Below are positions 9,508 to 20,916 of a stretch of DNA of 64,000 nt, one piece after another. Position numbers and translations under genes: made by a program. This stretch comes from Rhodovulum sp. P5 (GTDB lineage Bacteria > Pseudomonadota > Alphaproteobacteria > Rhodobacterales > Rhodobacteraceae), in the NCBI RefSeq assembly GCF_002079305.1, contig NZ_CP015039.1:2439501-2503500 (forward strand), given 5' to 3'. The notes beneath the pieces are model-generated. The model was not told the origin of the DNA and did not search any database. It worked only from the letters and a program-made list of their open reading frames with translations. The stretch's first letter is position 1. Each line of letters opens with the position of its first letter.

Positions 9508-10593
9508 TTGTCCGAAATCGAAACCTTCTATGAAGTCATGCGCCGTCAGGGGATCACCCGGCGCAGCTTCATGAAATACTGCTCGCTCACAGCGGCGGCG
9601 CTGGGCCTTGGTCCCAGCTTCGTGCCGAAGATCGCCCATGCGATGGAAACCAAGCCGCGCACGCCGGTGATCTGGGTGCACGGGCTGGAATGCACCTGCT
9701 GTTCGGAAAGCTTCATCCGCTCCGCCCATCCGCTGGCCAAGGATGTCGTGCTGTCGATGATCAGCCTTGACTACGACGACACGCTGATGGCCGCCGCCGG
9801 CCATGCGGCCGAGGCCGCGCTGGAAGACACGATCGAGAAATACAAGGGCAACTATATCCTCGCGGTCGAGGGCAACCCGCCGCTGAACGAAGACGGCATG
9901 TTCTGCATCATCGGCGGCAAGCCCTTTGTCGAACAGCTGCGCCATGCCGCGAAAGACGCCAAGGCGATCATCAGCTGGGGGGCGTGTGCCTCTTACGGCT
10001 GCGTGCAGGCCGCGGCCCCGAACCCCACGGCGGCCACGCCGGTTCACAAGGTCATCACCGACAAGCCGATCATCAAGGTTCCCGGCTGCCCGCCGATTGC
10101 CGAGGTGATGACCGGCGTCATCACCTACATGCTGACCTTCGACCGGCTGCCCGATCTTGACCGGCAGGGCCGGCCGAAGATGTTCTATTCCCAGCGGATC
10201 CACGACAAGTGCTATCGCCGCCCGCATTTCGACGCGGGCCAGTTCGTCGAGAACTGGGACGACGACTATGCGCGCAAGGGCTATTGCCTGTACAAGATGG
10301 GCTGCAAGGGGCCGACCACCTACAACGCCTGTTCCACCGTGCGCTGGAACGAGGGCGTCAGCTTCCCGATCCAGTCGGGCCATGGCTGCATCGGCTGTTC
10401 CGAGGACGGGTTCTGGGATCAGGGATCGTTCTATGACCGCCTGACCACGGTCAAGCAGTTCGGCGTGGAAGCCACCGCCGACCAGGTCGGCTTTGCCGCT
10501 GCCGGTGCGGTGGGCGCGGGGATCGCCGCCCATATCGCCGCCAGTGCCCTGAAAAGCGCCCAGCGCAAGCGCCAAGAGAAAGAGGAGGTCTGA
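9508..10593 (+). CDS. hupS: HupS, uptake [NiFe]-hydrogenase small subunit precursor
   Basis: The 361-residue precursor begins with a twin-arginine leader (RRSFMK at about 18-23, a hydrophobic stretch, then a likely cut after AHA near residue 44), which sends the folded heterodimer to the periplasmic face. The mature part starts with the proximal cluster motif ECTCC and contains the later CX2C and His motifs of the three Fe-S clusters. A hydrophobic C-terminal helix ending in a basic tail anchors it to the membrane and to HupC. I chose a TTG start at 9508 because GGGAGGA lies just upstream and [14 protein letters not shown] is the usual HupS beginning. The hupL start is 3 bases after its stop. 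Confidence 0.94.
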   Translation: MSEIETFYEVMRRQGITRRSFMKYCSLTAAALGLGPSFVPKIAHAMETKPRTPVIWVHGLECTCCSESFIRSAHPLAKDVVLSMISLDYDDTLMAAAGHAAEAALEDTIEKYKGNYILAVEGNPPLNEDGMFCIIGGKPFVEQLRHAAKDAKAIISWGACASYGCVQAAAPNPTAATPVHKVITDKPIIKVPGCPPIAEVMTGVITYMLTFDRLPDLDRQGRPKMFYSQRIHDKCYRRPHFDAGQFVENWDDDYARKGYCLYKMGCKGPTTYNACSTVRWNEGVSFPIQSGHGCIGCSEDGFWDQGSFYDRLTTVKQFGVEATADQVGFAAAGAVGAGIAAHIAASALKSAQRKRQEKEEV

Positions 10594-10596
10594 TAG

Positions 10597-12387
<1,791 letters not shown>

Positions 12388-12401
12388 GGGAGGAGACACC
12401 G

Positions 12402-12983
12402 ATGAAGAAACTGATCCTGTCTGCGGCGCTGGCCGCACTTGCCGCCCCCGCGCTTGCCCATACCGGGCATGGGGGCACCTCGGGGCTGATGCACGGGTTC
12501 ATGCATCCGATCCTTGGGGCCGATCACCTGCTGGCGATGCTGGCGGTGGGGCTCTGGTCCGGCTTCGTCCTGTCCCGGCGCGTCTGGGCGGGGGCCGCGA
12601 CCTTCATGGGGGCCATGGTCCTGGGCGCGGCACTGTCCTGGTCGGGCGTGCCGATCCCCGGGGTCGAGGGCCTGATCGCGGCCTCGGTCGTGGTGTTCGG
12701 TGCGCTGACGGTCTTTGCCCATGGCGGCCAGCCGCGCTGGCTGACCGGGGCGTCGCTGGCGGCCATTGCGGGCTTTGCCATATGCCACGGCCATGCCCAT
12801 GCGACCGAGGCGACCGGGCAGGCGCTTGCCTATCTGGCGGGCTTCCTGAGCGCCACCGCGCTGCTGCATCTGGCCGGTATCGCGCTTGCCCGGTCCATCG
12901 CGGCGGCCCGTGGGGCCAAGACGGTGCGCCGGCTGACCGGGGGTGCGGTTGCGGCCACCGGTGCATGGCTCGTCTCGGGGTAA
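12402..12983 (+). CDS. hupE: HupE, HupE/UreJ-family membrane metal transporter
   Basis: The 193-residue protein has a cleavable leader ending in ALA, then HTGHGG and GADHLLAML, the family signature in which His and Asp lie close to the first membrane helix. About six helices follow, and a second conserved block contains CHGHAHA. HupE proteins carry nickel across the inner membrane in rhizobia. Its place between hupL and hupC suggests nickel supply for the hydrogenase. GGGAGGAG lies just before the start. The classic R. capsulatus cluster lacks a gene at this point. A second, broken family member is found at 47289-47878. Confidence 0.88.
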   Translation: MKKLILSAALAALAAPALAHTGHGGTSGLMHGFMHPILGADHLLAMLAVGLWSGFVLSRRVWAGAATFMGAMVLGAALSWSGVPIPGVEGLIAASVVVFGALTVFAHGGQPRWLTGASLAAIAGFAICHGHAHATEATGQALAYLAGFLSATALLHLAGIALARSIAAARGAKTVRRLTGGAVAATGAWLVSG

Positions 12984-12993
12984 GGGGCCAGCC

Positions 12994-13779
12994 ATGACCG
13001 ACACCAACACAACGATCCACATCCCCAATCCGCAGGCGCCGACCCCGCTTGAGGCGGCGCGCCTGACCGGGGGCGCCCGGCCCGAAGACATCGAAAGCCT
13101 GCGCATGCAGGCGGCGATCTATGTCTACGAGGTGCCGGTGCGCATCTGGCACTGGCTGAATGCTGCGGCCATCACCGTGCTGATCGTCACGGGCTTCCTG
13201 ATTGGATCGCCCCCGCCCACCATCGAGATCGCCGAGGCGACGCAGCAATTCACCTTCGGCTATATCCGCTTTGCCCATTTCGCGGCGGGTATGGTTCTGA
13301 CCGTGGCCTTCCTTGGCCGGATCTACTTTGCCTTCATCGGCAACCGGCATTCGCGTCAGTTGTTCTACCTGCCCTTCTGGCGGCTGCGCTGGTGGAAGGA
13401 GTTGTTCTTTGAACTGCGCTGGTATGCCTTCCTCGAAAAGGAGCCGAAAAAGTACATCGGGCACAACCCGCTGGCCCATTTCGCGATGTTCACCTTCATC
13501 ACGCTGGGCATGACCTTCATGATCTTCACCGGCTTCGCGCTTTATGCCGAGGGGGCGGGGCAGGACTCGATCTACTATTGGGCCTTCGGCTGGATCATCG
13601 ATCTGGTGCAGAACACCCAGCGCCTGCACACGCTGCATCATCTGGGCATGTGGGCGATCACGATCTTCGCGATCATCCATATCTATGCGGCCATCCGCGA
13701 AGACATCATGTCCCGGCAGTCGATGATCACCACGATCATTTCGGGCTGGCGGACGTTCAAGGACGACCGGATCGAGTAA
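12994..13779 (+). CDS. hupC: HupC, b-type cytochrome subunit of uptake hydrogenase
   Basis: The 261-residue membrane protein has four hydrophobic helices and the His residues expected for two b hemes (RIWHWLN, RFAHFAAG, LHTLHHLGMW, AIIHIYAA). It links the HupSL dimer to the quinone pool. About 45 soluble residues precede the first helix. The ATG at 12994 lies 10 bases after the hupE stop and follows AAGGGG. A hairpin after its stop probably ends the hupSLEC transcript. Confidence 0.93.
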   Translation: MTDTNTTIHIPNPQAPTPLEAARLTGGARPEDIESLRMQAAIYVYEVPVRIWHWLNAAAITVLIVTGFLIGSPPPTIEIAEATQQFTFGYIRFAHFAAGMVLTVAFLGRIYFAFIGNRHSRQLFYLPFWRLRWWKELFFELRWYAFLEKEPKKYIGHNPLAHFAMFTFITLGMTFMIFTGFALYAEGAGQDSIYYWAFGWIIDLVQNTQRLHTLHHLGMWAITIFAIIHIYAAIREDIMSRQSMITTIISGWRTFKDDRIE

Positions 13780-13806
13780 TCCGCACCCAGTGAACGCATG
13801 ATCTGA

Positions 13807-13834
13807 CAGGCGCGGCCACGGTCGCGCCTGTTTG
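13807..13834 (+). terminator. Hairpin after hupC
   Basis: An 8-bp perfect stem CAGGCGCG / CGCGCCTG (13807-13814 and 13823-13830) encloses 8 bases and is followed by TTTG. This is a fair intrinsic terminator or an RNA-stabilising hairpin at the end of hupSLEC. The short T run makes it imperfect. Confidence 0.6.
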
Positions 13835-13839
13835 CATTG

Positions 13840-14060
13840 GAAGGGCACCTTGTGGTTGCGGTTCAAACTGGAAAGTGACTAATCATCAAATCGCGACCGG
13901 TATGCGGTAGAATGCCGATAAATCCTTTGTATTTCAGATAAATGACAGATTGTCGCAGGGGTGGGGAAATCGTCTCTGCCATCGGTGACTACAAACTTTA
14001 CTGTCGTCTCGGGAAACAGGCGAAAGCCATACTGCCAATACGGCACTCAAGGGAGGAACC
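13840..14060 (+). promoter_or_regulatory. A+T-rich leader before hupD
   Basis: This 221-base stretch lies between the hupC hairpin and hupD and is richer in A and T than its surroundings (for example around GATAAATCC and CAGATAAATG at about 13917-13945). It holds no credible gene. It probably contains the promoter for the hupD-to-hypE genes, but I could not pick a clear -35/-10 pair or an FnrL box. GGGAGGA precedes the hupD start. Confidence 0.4.
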
Positions 14061-14681
14061 ATGCAGGACGCGCAAGACGACTCCGTGCTCATTCTCGGGA
14101 TCGGCAATGTCCTCTGGGCGGATGAGGGCTTTGGCCCCCGCTGTGTCGAGGCGCTGGCCGACCGGTTCGCCTTTCCGGACAATGTCCGCTTGCTCGATGG
14201 CGGCACGCAGGGGCTTTACCTTCTGCCCTTCATCGAAGAGGTCCGCTCGCTCCTGATCTTCGACGCGGTCGATTACGGTCTGGCCCCAGGCACCCTGAAA
14301 ATCGTGCGCGACGATGACGTGCCGTCGTTCATGGGCGCCAAGAAGATGAGCCTGCACCAGACCGGGTTTCAGGACGTTCTGGCCACCGCCTCGTTCAAGG
14401 GATGCGCGCCCGCGCGGATGACCCTGATCGGCTGCCAGCCGGAGGAAATGGAAGACTACGGCGGAAGCCTGCGGGAAAGCATCGCCGCCCAGATTGCCCC
14501 TGCCATCGCCGCGGGGGTCGAGGAACTGGCCCGCTGGGGGATCAAGGCCGTGCCCGGGCGGACCGCGACCGACGATCTGGCCGATGCCTCCCTGCGCCGG
14601 GATGCCTACGAATCCGGCCGACCCTCGGCCGAGGATGCCTGCCGCGCCGGCGACGACCGTTTCTTTCCCGGGCGCTCCTGA
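14061..14681 (+). CDS. hupD: HupD, hydrogenase maturation protease
   Basis: The 206-residue protein shows the family start GIGNVLWADEGFG (residues 13-25), with the Glu that helps bind nickel, then Asp in IFDAVDYG and His in SLHQTGF. These are the three metal-ligand positions of HybD/HyaD-type endopeptidases. It cuts the C-terminal peptide from HupL once nickel is in place. HupV in this cluster lacks such a peptide and is not a substrate. The stop overlaps the hupF start by one base. Confidence 0.93.
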   Translation: MQDAQDDSVLILGIGNVLWADEGFGPRCVEALADRFAFPDNVRLLDGGTQGLYLLPFIEEVRSLLIFDAVDYGLAPGTLKIVRDDDVPSFMGAKKMSLHQTGFQDVLATASFKGCAPARMTLIGCQPEEMEDYGGSLRESIAAQIAPAIAAGVEELARWGIKAVPGRTATDDLADASLRRDAYESGRPSAEDACRAGDDRFFPGRS

Positions 14682-15001
14682 TGTGTCTCGGCCTGCCCAT
14701 GCGGATCGAGAGCGTGGACGGTATCGCGGCCCGCGCCACGGATGGTGAGGGCGAGATGGTGATCGACCTGTCGCTGACCCCCGATGCCAAGCCGGGTGAC
14801 TGGGTTCTGACCTTTCTGGGTGCCGCGCGCGAAGTGATCGAGGCCGAAGAAGCGCAGAAGATCCGCGCCGCGCTCCGCGGGCTGCAATCTGTCATGTCGG
14901 GCGGTGCGATCGGCGATGCCTTTGCCGACCTCGACAACCGCGAACCGACCCTGCCCCCCCATCTTCAGGCCGCGCTGGACGCGGGCCAAAGCCAAGGATA
15001 G
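14681..15001 (+). CDS. hupF: HupF, HypC-like hydrogenase chaperone
   Basis: The 106-residue protein begins MCLGLPM, the HypC-family start in which Cys2 holds the Fe(CN)2CO unit or the large subunit. It is a paralogue of hypC at 20626 and has an acidic C-terminal extension. In rhizobial and R. capsulatus systems HupF assists HupL maturation, notably in the presence of oxygen. That role is known for the family and inferred here. The start overlaps the hupD stop (TGATG). Confidence 0.9.
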   Translation: MCLGLPMRIESVDGIAARATDGEGEMVIDLSLTPDAKPGDWVLTFLGAAREVIEAEEAQKIRAALRGLQSVMSGGAIGDAFADLDNREPTLPPHLQAALDAGQSQG

Positions 15002-15005
15002 CGCC

Positions 15006-15383
15006 ATGACCCACCCGCTGATCGACAGACTGCATTCGGAACTGGGCTGGCCGCGGCTGGCTTCGGTTGCGGCTGTCGACGACTTCACTGCGGCCCCGGG
15101 CGCGCATTGCCTGTTTGTGCCGGGCGATCCCGTGCGCAATCTTGAAAGCGCCGATGCCGCGGTGATCCTGCCCGAACTGCGGCAAGCGTTTCAGAACGCG
15201 TTCGACTGCGCCATCGTCGATGACGCGATCGAGGCGGAGGTTCGAGAGACCTACCGTGCGCTGAAAACCCCCGGCTTCCTGTTCTTCCGCGAGGGCAAAT
15301 ACCTTGGCGATATCCAGAAGATCCGGGACTGGGACGACTATCTTGCGCGCGTGTCGCACATTCTGAACATGGCCGACGCCTGA
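15006..15383 (+). CDS. hupG: HupG, HyaE-like hydrogenase assembly protein
   Basis: The 125-residue protein belongs to the HupG/HyaE family, which has a thioredoxin-like fold but lacks the CxxC pair; no such pair is present here. The C-terminal half (FLFFREGKYLG) is the usual conserved strand-turn. HyaE-type proteins bind the small-subunit precursor and its leader before export. It starts 4 bases after hupF and sits in the standard hupFGHJK order. Confidence 0.85.
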   Translation: MTHPLIDRLHSELGWPRLASVAAVDDFTAAPGAHCLFVPGDPVRNLESADAAVILPELRQAFQNAFDCAIVDDAIEAEVRETYRALKTPGFLFFREGKYLGDIQKIRDWDDYLARVSHILNMADA

Positions 15384-15393
15384 GGAGGACATC

Positions 15394-16218
15394 ATGGTCA
15401 CCAATTTCCACATGCCCCCCACCGGTTTTGGCCCTGGCTCCCAGCCGTCGGAGGAGGACGTGCCGTGGATGCCGATGCCCTCTGGTATGCGCACCTATTC
15501 CGCCCACACGCCCGACGTGGACGATGCCGAGGCCGCGGCGCCCGCGCTGGCCCTACTTGAAAAGATGGCCGATGCCTGCGACCGGGCGGCCGAGGGCGAG
15601 CCGTCGGTCATCCATCTGGCCGGGGCGGCCCCCGCGGCCCGCAAGCTGATTGCCGAGACGCTGGGCCAAGGCGAGGTCGCGATGAAGATCCGCGGCGTTC
15701 CGTCCGTCGCCGTGCAGGAAAGCGTGTTCGCCGGGGTCTGGCAGGTGCTTGGCACCGGTGTCGACCGGGTGGAGGTCGGCCCCGTACCCGCCCGCGCGGT
15801 CGCGGCCTTCGAACCGTCGCGCCCGGCCCTGGGGCTGGACGCGCCGAAAACGCCGGGCGTGTTCAATGCGCCGGCGCTTCTGGTCGAACTACTCGACAAA
15901 TCTAGGCGCTTCCGGCGCGGCAAGGCCCCCCATGTCGTCAACCTGACCCTGTTGCCCCATACCGAAGAGGATCTGGTCTGGCTGGACGCGGCCCTGGGCG
16001 AGGGGGTGGTCACGATCCTGTCGCGCGGCTATGGCAATTGCCGGATCACCGCGACGGCCACGCCCCATGTGTGGCGGGTTCAGTTCTTCAACTCGATGGA
16101 TACGCTGATCCTTGATACGTTCGAGGTTACGGAAATGCCCGAGGTCGCCCTTGCCGCGCGCGAGGATCTGCAGGATAGCGCCGCGCGCATCCGCGAGGTG
16201 CTGGAGGCGATCCGATGA
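15394..16218 (+). CDS. hupH: HupH, HyaF-like hydrogenase assembly protein
   Basis: The 274-residue cytosolic protein matches the HupH/HyaF family in length and in its C-terminal block, which ends with the TLILDTFEVTEMPEVA segment. GAGGAGGA precedes the ATG. Family members help finish the small subunit or join the two subunits; the chemistry is not settled. The last bases overlap the hupJ start (ATGA). Confidence 0.87.
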   Translation: MVTNFHMPPTGFGPGSQPSEEDVPWMPMPSGMRTYSAHTPDVDDAEAAAPALALLEKMADACDRAAEGEPSVIHLAGAAPAARKLIAETLGQGEVAMKIRGVPSVAVQESVFAGVWQVLGTGVDRVEVGPVPARAVAAFEPSRPALGLDAPKTPGVFNAPALLVELLDKSRRFRRGKAPHVVNLTLLPHTEEDLVWLDAALGEGVVTILSRGYGNCRITATATPHVWRVQFFNSMDTLILDTFEVTEMPEVALAAREDLQDSAARIREVLEAIR

Positions 16219-17042
16219 CCGCGCATCCGGCGGGCGCACCGCGGTTCGAGGGCAGTTACCTGGGCGCCGACGACCGGATCAGCGCCCAAGCCATTATGGA
16301 ATGCAAGATCTGCTGGACGAGTTATGACCCGGCCGAGGGCGATGACTATCGCCAGGTCCTGCCCGGCACGCCCTTCACGGCCCTGCCCGAGGACTGGACC
16401 TGCCCCACCTGCGACGCGCCGAAGGCGCAGTTCATGGTTCGTGAAGATCCCGGCAGCCAGGATGCACTCGACGCGACCTATATCGCCGAAAAGACCGCCG
16501 CGCTCACCGCCGATTTCCGCGAGATCTGGAACGCGAAGATGCGCGACGTGCCGCTGTGCAACAAGGCGCTGAGCGTTGAGGCCGTCGGGTTCATCTTGCA
16601 GGATGGCCGTCCCTTGGGTGTTCTGGTGGCCCCGTGGTTCATGAACCTGATCCTCTTGCCGGCCGAAGGCGAGGACTGGTCGGACCTGACCCCCGGCGCG
16701 CAGGAGGTGATCGGCTTTCCCTCTGGCGAATACGAATTCATCCACAACACGCGAGAGATGGTCGGCGGCTACAAGGCCTGTTCGCTGTTCTCGCCGATGT
16801 CGGATTTCACCAGCCAGATGCAGGCGGTCGAAGTCGCGCGCGCGGTCATGACCGAGCTCTTCAAGGAAGAGAACCGGGAGGAGACCGACCGAACCGCCGA
16901 GATCCGCGAGACGCGGAAGGCGGAACTGGCCGCTGCCGAAGCTGCCGCTGCTGAAACCGCGGACATCCCTGCCGAACCGTCCCGCCGCGCGGTGATCTCT
17001 GCGGGTCTGGCCGGTGTGGAGGAGGCCCCGTCCGGCGAATGA
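16215..17042 (+). CDS. hupJ: HupJ, rubredoxin fused to HybE-like chaperone
   Basis: The 275-residue protein is a fusion. Residues about 25-80 form a rubredoxin with iron ligands CKIC and CPTC. The following 150 residues match the HybE/HupJ assembly chaperones. The last 50 residues are Ala/Glu-rich and low-complexity. Rhizobia carry the two halves as separate hupI and hupJ genes, whereas R. capsulatus has the same fusion. The rubredoxin probably protects or supplies electrons for small-subunit Fe-S assembly. The gene is coupled to hupH and hupK by 4-base overlaps. Confidence 0.87.
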   Translation: MTAHPAGAPRFEGSYLGADDRISAQAIMECKICWTSYDPAEGDDYRQVLPGTPFTALPEDWTCPTCDAPKAQFMVREDPGSQDALDATYIAEKTAALTADFREIWNAKMRDVPLCNKALSVEAVGFILQDGRPLGVLVAPWFMNLILLPAEGEDWSDLTPGAQEVIGFPSGEYEFIHNTREMVGGYKACSLFSPMSDFTSQMQAVEVARAVMTELFKEENREETDRTAEIRETRKAELAAAEAAAAETADIPAEPSRRAVISAGLAGVEEAPSGE

Positions 17043-17929
17043 CGCCCGCCGCGCTTCATATCGCGCTGACATCCGCGGGGCCGCGTGTGACGCCGCCAAA
17101 GCCCACGGGCGTGGAGGCGATGCTTCTCGGCCGCACGGCAGAGGAGGCGGCGGAGCTGTTGCCGCTTCTTTTCAACCTGTGCCGGGCGGCGCAGGGCACG
17201 GGCGCGCGCATGGCGCTGGGCCTGCCGTCTGGGCCCGGGGACGCGGCCGCGCTGGCCCATGAGATCAAGCGCGAACACCTGATGCGGCTGTTCGTTTTGT
17301 GGCCCCGGCGGCTGGGCCTGTCGCCCGTACGGATGCCCGGCGAAGAGGCCCTTTTGACCGCCGTCTTCGGCCCCGGCGGTTGCCCGGCCGAACCGGAGCG
17401 GCTGGACAACTGGCTTGCCTCGGGCGTGGGGGTCTCTCCCGTTATCCGGGCCATTGCCGATGCGTTCGACCCCGGAGAAGCGGTTGTGGACCTGCCCGCG
17501 CCCGACCCGGGCGAACTGCGCCCGGCAGACCCCCGGGAAAACAGCCCCTGGGCGCGGCATCCAGATCAGCCCCTGCTGGCGGTGGTCGAGGCCCGGTATG
17601 GCCGCGGGCCGCTCTGGCGGGCGCTGGCGCGGCTTGTCGACCTTCACGCTTGCGCCACCGGGCAACTGGACCTTGCCCCGCGGCAAACGGATGGCGTCAC
17701 CTGCGTGCCCGCGGCGCGCGGCAGCTATACCCTGTCGGCCCGTTTGGTGGACGGCCGGGTGGCGGCCTTTGCGCGCCATACGCCGACCGACGATCTGCTG
17801 GCCCCCGGCGGCGCGCTGGAACTGGCGCTGGCGGCCCTGCCCGCGGCCAAGGCGCATCTGGCGCCCCTTTTGGTCGATATCCTCGACCCTTGCGTGCCGG
17901 TTGAGTTCACGGAGACCGCCGATGCATGA
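17039..17929 (+). CDS. hupK: HupK, large-subunit-like maturation scaffold
   Basis: The 296-residue protein is a HupK. It resembles a worn-down hydrogenase large subunit, and close to its end DPCVPVEF echoes the DPCxxC motif of HupL while lacking the second Cys. HupK is thought to hold the iron fragment or act as a scaffold during active-site assembly. It overlaps hupJ by ATGA and hypA by 8 bases. Family and place are clear; the mechanism is inference. Confidence 0.86.
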   Translation: MTPAALHIALTSAGPRVTPPKPTGVEAMLLGRTAEEAAELLPLLFNLCRAAQGTGARMALGLPSGPGDAAALAHEIKREHLMRLFVLWPRRLGLSPVRMPGEEALLTAVFGPGGCPAEPERLDNWLASGVGVSPVIRAIADAFDPGEAVVDLPAPDPGELRPADPRENSPWARHPDQPLLAVVEARYGRGPLWRALARLVDLHACATGQLDLAPRQTDGVTCVPAARGSYTLSARLVDGRVAAFARHTPTDDLLAPGGALELALAALPAAKAHLAPLLVDILDPCVPVEFTETADA

Positions 17930-18263
17930 GATGTCGCTGTGCGAGGGCATCCGCGGGATCGTGGAGGATCAGGCGCGTGTCAACGGCTTTACGGCTGTGC
18001 GGGTGTTGCGGGTCGAAATCGGGAAATTCGCGGGTGTCGAAAAGGAGGCGCTGGCCTTTTGCTTCGACGTGGTGATGCGGGGCAGTCCGGCCGAGGGCGC
18101 GCGACTGGAAATGATCGACCTGCCGGGCCGGGCGATGTGCTACGATTGCATGGTCGAGGTCGAGATCGAGGAACGGTTGGACCCCTGCCCGAAATGCGGC
18201 GGCGGCAAGCTGATGCCCGTGGCGGGCGATGAGATGCGGATCAAGGATATGGAGGTGGTCTGA
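17922..18263 (+). CDS. hypA: HypA, nickel metallochaperone
   Basis: The 113-residue protein begins MHEMSLCEG, where His2 binds nickel, and has a zinc site made of CYDC and CPKC. HypA delivers nickel with HypB to the large-subunit precursor. The ATG at 17922 lies inside the end of hupK, and the stop overlaps the hypB start (TGATG). Confidence 0.94.
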   Translation: MHEMSLCEGIRGIVEDQARVNGFTAVRVLRVEIGKFAGVEKEALAFCFDVVMRGSPAEGARLEMIDLPGRAMCYDCMVEVEIEERLDPCPKCGGGKLMPVAGDEMRIKDMEVV

Positions 18264-19147
18264 TGTGCACGGTGTGCGGATGCGGAACGGCAACGATTGA
18301 AGGCAAGGACCATGATCATGGGGAGCATGGCCACCATCACCATGATCACGCGCACGACCATTCCCACGATCACGATCACGATCATGGGCACGCGCACGGG
18401 CATCACCATCACGGCGCGCATGGCGATCTGCATTTCGGCACGGGCGCGGCGGGCACGGCCGTTGCCGGCGTCAGCCAGGCCCGGCTGTTGGAGATCGAGA
18501 CCGACATCCTGTCGAAGAACGACGCCTATGCCGATGGCAACCGCCGGGTGCTGAGGGCGCTGGGGACGTTCGCGGTCAACCTTGTCTCCTCCCCCGGCTC
18601 CGGCAAGACGACCCTTTTGTGCAAGACGATCGAGATGCTGGGCGACCAGCCGCTGGCGGTGATCGAGGGCGACCAGCAAACCAGCAACGATGCCGACCGC
18701 ATCCGTGCGACCGGGGCCAAGGCCATTCAGGTCAACACAGGCAAGGGCTGTCACCTTGACGGGCATATGGTGGGCCATGCGATGGATCACCTGAACCTGC
18801 CCCGCGGCGCGATGCTGTTCATCGAGAATGTCGGCAACCTTGTCTGCCCCGCGGGTTTCGATCTGGGCGAAGATGCCAAGGTCGCGATCCTGTCGGTGAC
18901 GGAGGGCGAGGACAAGCCGCTGAAATACCCCGACATGTTCACCGTGTCGAAGCTTGCCATCCTCAACAAGATCGACCTTGCCCCCCATTGCGACGTGGAT
19001 CTTGATGCTTATGAGGACAACCTGCGACGGGTGAACCCGCATATCGAGATCCTGCGCGTCTCTGCCCGGACGGGCGAGGGGATGGATCACTGGGTCGACT
19101 GGCTGCGCGCCCATCTGGCCGACAAATCCGCCGGGGCCGCGGTGTAA
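18263..19147 (+). CDS. hypB: HypB, nickel-binding GTPase
   Basis: The 294-residue protein has an N-terminal MCTVCGCG high-affinity nickel motif, then a very His-rich stretch (about residues 15-55, 18303-18425), and a SIMIBI-class GTPase domain with the P-loop PGSGKTT. The His stretch can store nickel, as shown for rhizobial HypB. The GTPase gates nickel release to HypA and HupL. It is coupled to hypA and overlaps hupR by one base (TAATG). Confidence 0.95.
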   Translation: MCTVCGCGTATIEGKDHDHGEHGHHHHDHAHDHSHDHDHDHGHAHGHHHHGAHGDLHFGTGAAGTAVAGVSQARLLEIETDILSKNDAYADGNRRVLRALGTFAVNLVSSPGSGKTTLLCKTIEMLGDQPLAVIEGDQQTSNDADRIRATGAKAIQVNTGKGCHLDGHMVGHAMDHLNLPRGAMLFIENVGNLVCPAGFDLGEDAKVAILSVTEGEDKPLKYPDMFTVSKLAILNKIDLAPHCDVDLDAYEDNLRRVNPHIEILRVSARTGEGMDHWVDWLRAHLADKSAGAAV

Positions 19148-20622
19148 TGGCAAGGGCCAGTTCTCCACCCGCCGTCCTTCTTGTGGATGACGAGCCGCAT
19201 TCGCTGTCGGCGATGCGCATGGCGCTGGAGGACGAGTTCGAGATCCTGACCGCCGCCAATGCCGATGAGGCCGAGGCGATCCTGAAGGACGAATGGGTAC
19301 AGGTGATCCTGTGCGACCAGCGGATGCCGGGCCGGACGGGCGTCGAATTTCTGGCCGATGTGCGCGACCGCTGGCCCGAAACCGTGCGGATCGTCATCAC
19401 CGGCTATACCGACACCTCGGCCATGATCGCCGCGATCAACGAGGCGGGAATCCATCAGTTCCTGACCAAGCCCTGGCATCCCGATCAGCTTGTCATGGCC
19501 ACCCGGAACGCCGCCCGCCTGTTCCAGCTTGCACGAGAGAACGAGCGGCTGGCGCTAGAGATGCGGCTTCTGACCTCGACGGCGGAGTCGCGGCTGGAGA
19601 AACGGCGCAAGGCCTTGCGCGAGGGGATGGGCTTTGAAACCGTGCTACGCACGCCCAACTCCCCGATCAACGCGACGATCCAGCAGGCGCGCCAGTTCGC
19701 CAGCTTCGATGTGCCGGTGCTGCTGGTGGGGGAGGCCGGATCCGGCAAGGCGCAGATCGCGCGGGCGATGCATTACGGCTCTCTCCGCTCCGACAAGCCG
19801 TTTTACGAGTTGAACCTTGCGGGCCTGCCCGAGGATCTGGCCTTTGTCGAACTTCTGGGGGCCAAGCGCGGGGTGCTGACCGGTGGTGTGGCGCGGATGG
19901 GCCTGTTGCAGAAGGCCGACCGCGGTACGCTGTACCTGTCGGGGGTCGAGACGGCGTCGCCTGCCCTGCAACTGACCTTGCTGCGGGTCCTGACCGAGGG
20001 CGCCTTTACCCCCGTTGGCGGGCAGGAAACGCTGGGCACCAATCTGCGGCTGATCTGCGGGGCAGAGGGCGACCTGCGGGCCCGCGTCGCTGACGGGGCC
20101 TTTCGGGCGGACCTGTATTTCGCGCTTGCCGCGGGTGAGATCGCGGTGCCGCCGCTCCGCGCCCGGCGGGGCGATGTCGCGATCCTTGCGCAGGCGATGC
20201 TGGCGGAACTTGCGGTGCAGCATGGCAAGCCGGTGCATGGGCTGGAGGAACCGGCGCTGGAGTTTCTTGAAAACTACGACTGGCCCGGAAACCTGCGTGA
20301 GTTGAAGAACGAGATCACCCGGATGCTGATCTTTGCGCAGGAAACCGTGCTGGGCGCGGACCTGATTTCCCGCCACATCCTGCAGGCCCCGCCGTCAGAG
20401 GACGGGGCAGACCGCTCGGCCGAGGCGGCGCTGACGGCGGATGGCACGCTGAAGGACCGGGTGGAACTGATGGAGATGCGGATATTGCGCGAAACCCTGA
20501 CGCGCCACCGCTGGAACAAGAGCCGCGCAGCGGCCGAACTGGGACTGTCGCGGGTGGGGCTGCGGGCAAAACTTGACCGCTACGGCATCGCCGATCCCTC
20601 CGCCACGGTCGAGGAGGAGTGA
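19147..20622 (+). CDS. hupR: HupR, NtrC-type response regulator of hydrogenase genes
   Basis: The 491-residue protein has a receiver domain (phospho-acceptor Asp57 in LCDQRMPG), a linker helix, an AAA+ domain and a Fis-type helix-turn-helix ([16 protein letters not shown]). The AAA+ domain is degenerate. The loop that touches sigma-54 reads GVLTGG instead of GAFTGA, and the Walker A Thr/Ser is Ala (GEAGSGKA). This fits the known unusual HupR, which acts with sigma-70 polymerase and is active when not phosphorylated. Its kinase is HupT. It sits between hypB and hypC. Confidence 0.93.
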   Translation: MARASSPPAVLLVDDEPHSLSAMRMALEDEFEILTAANADEAEAILKDEWVQVILCDQRMPGRTGVEFLADVRDRWPETVRIVITGYTDTSAMIAAINEAGIHQFLTKPWHPDQLVMATRNAARLFQLARENERLALEMRLLTSTAESRLEKRRKALREGMGFETVLRTPNSPINATIQQARQFASFDVPVLLVGEAGSGKAQIARAMHYGSLRSDKPFYELNLAGLPEDLAFVELLGAKRGVLTGGVARMGLLQKADRGTLYLSGVETASPALQLTLLRVLTEGAFTPVGGQETLGTNLRLICGAEGDLRARVADGAFRADLYFALAAGEIAVPPLRARRGDVAILAQAMLAELAVQHGKPVHGLEEPALEFLENYDWPGNLRELKNEITRMLIFAQETVLGADLISRHILQAPPSEDGADRSAEAALTADGTLKDRVELMEMRILRETLTRHRWNKSRAAAELGLSRVGLRAKLDRYGIADPSATVEEE

Positions 20623-20625
20623 GAC

Positions 20626-20916
20626 ATGTGTTTGGGTATCCCCGGCCAGATCGTGGCCATCACCGATGAACCGCGCATGATGGCGCTGGCCGATGTCTCT
20701 GGCGTGCGGCGCGAGGTGAGCGTGGCCTGCGTGCTGGACCGCCCCATCGGTGATCTGGTGGGCGAATGGGCATTGATCCATGTGGGGTTCGCCATGGCGC
20801 TGATCGACGCGGACGAGGCCGCGAAGACGCTGGAGGCCTTGCGCGATCTGGGCGAGGCGCAAGAGGCGCTGGAGGCGATGGAAGAAGGCGCAAAGGCGCT
20901 GGAGGCCGACGCATGA
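20626..20916 (+). CDS. hypC: HypC, Fe(CN)2CO chaperone
   Basis: The 96-residue protein begins MCLGIPGQ. Cys2 holds the iron unit together with HypD and hands it to the large subunit. The C-terminal third is a charged helix rich in Ala and Glu. GAGGAGG precedes it. The stop overlaps the hypD start (ATGA). Confidence 0.94.
   Translation: MCLGIPGQIVAITDEPRMMALADVSGVRREVSVACVLDRPIGDLVGEWALIHVGFAMALIDADEAAKTLEALRDLGEAQEALEAMEEGAKALEADA

Noticed and set aside
13870..13890. An FnrL box before hupD
   Set aside because: Only the right half (ATCAA) fits; the left half does not match TTGAT.
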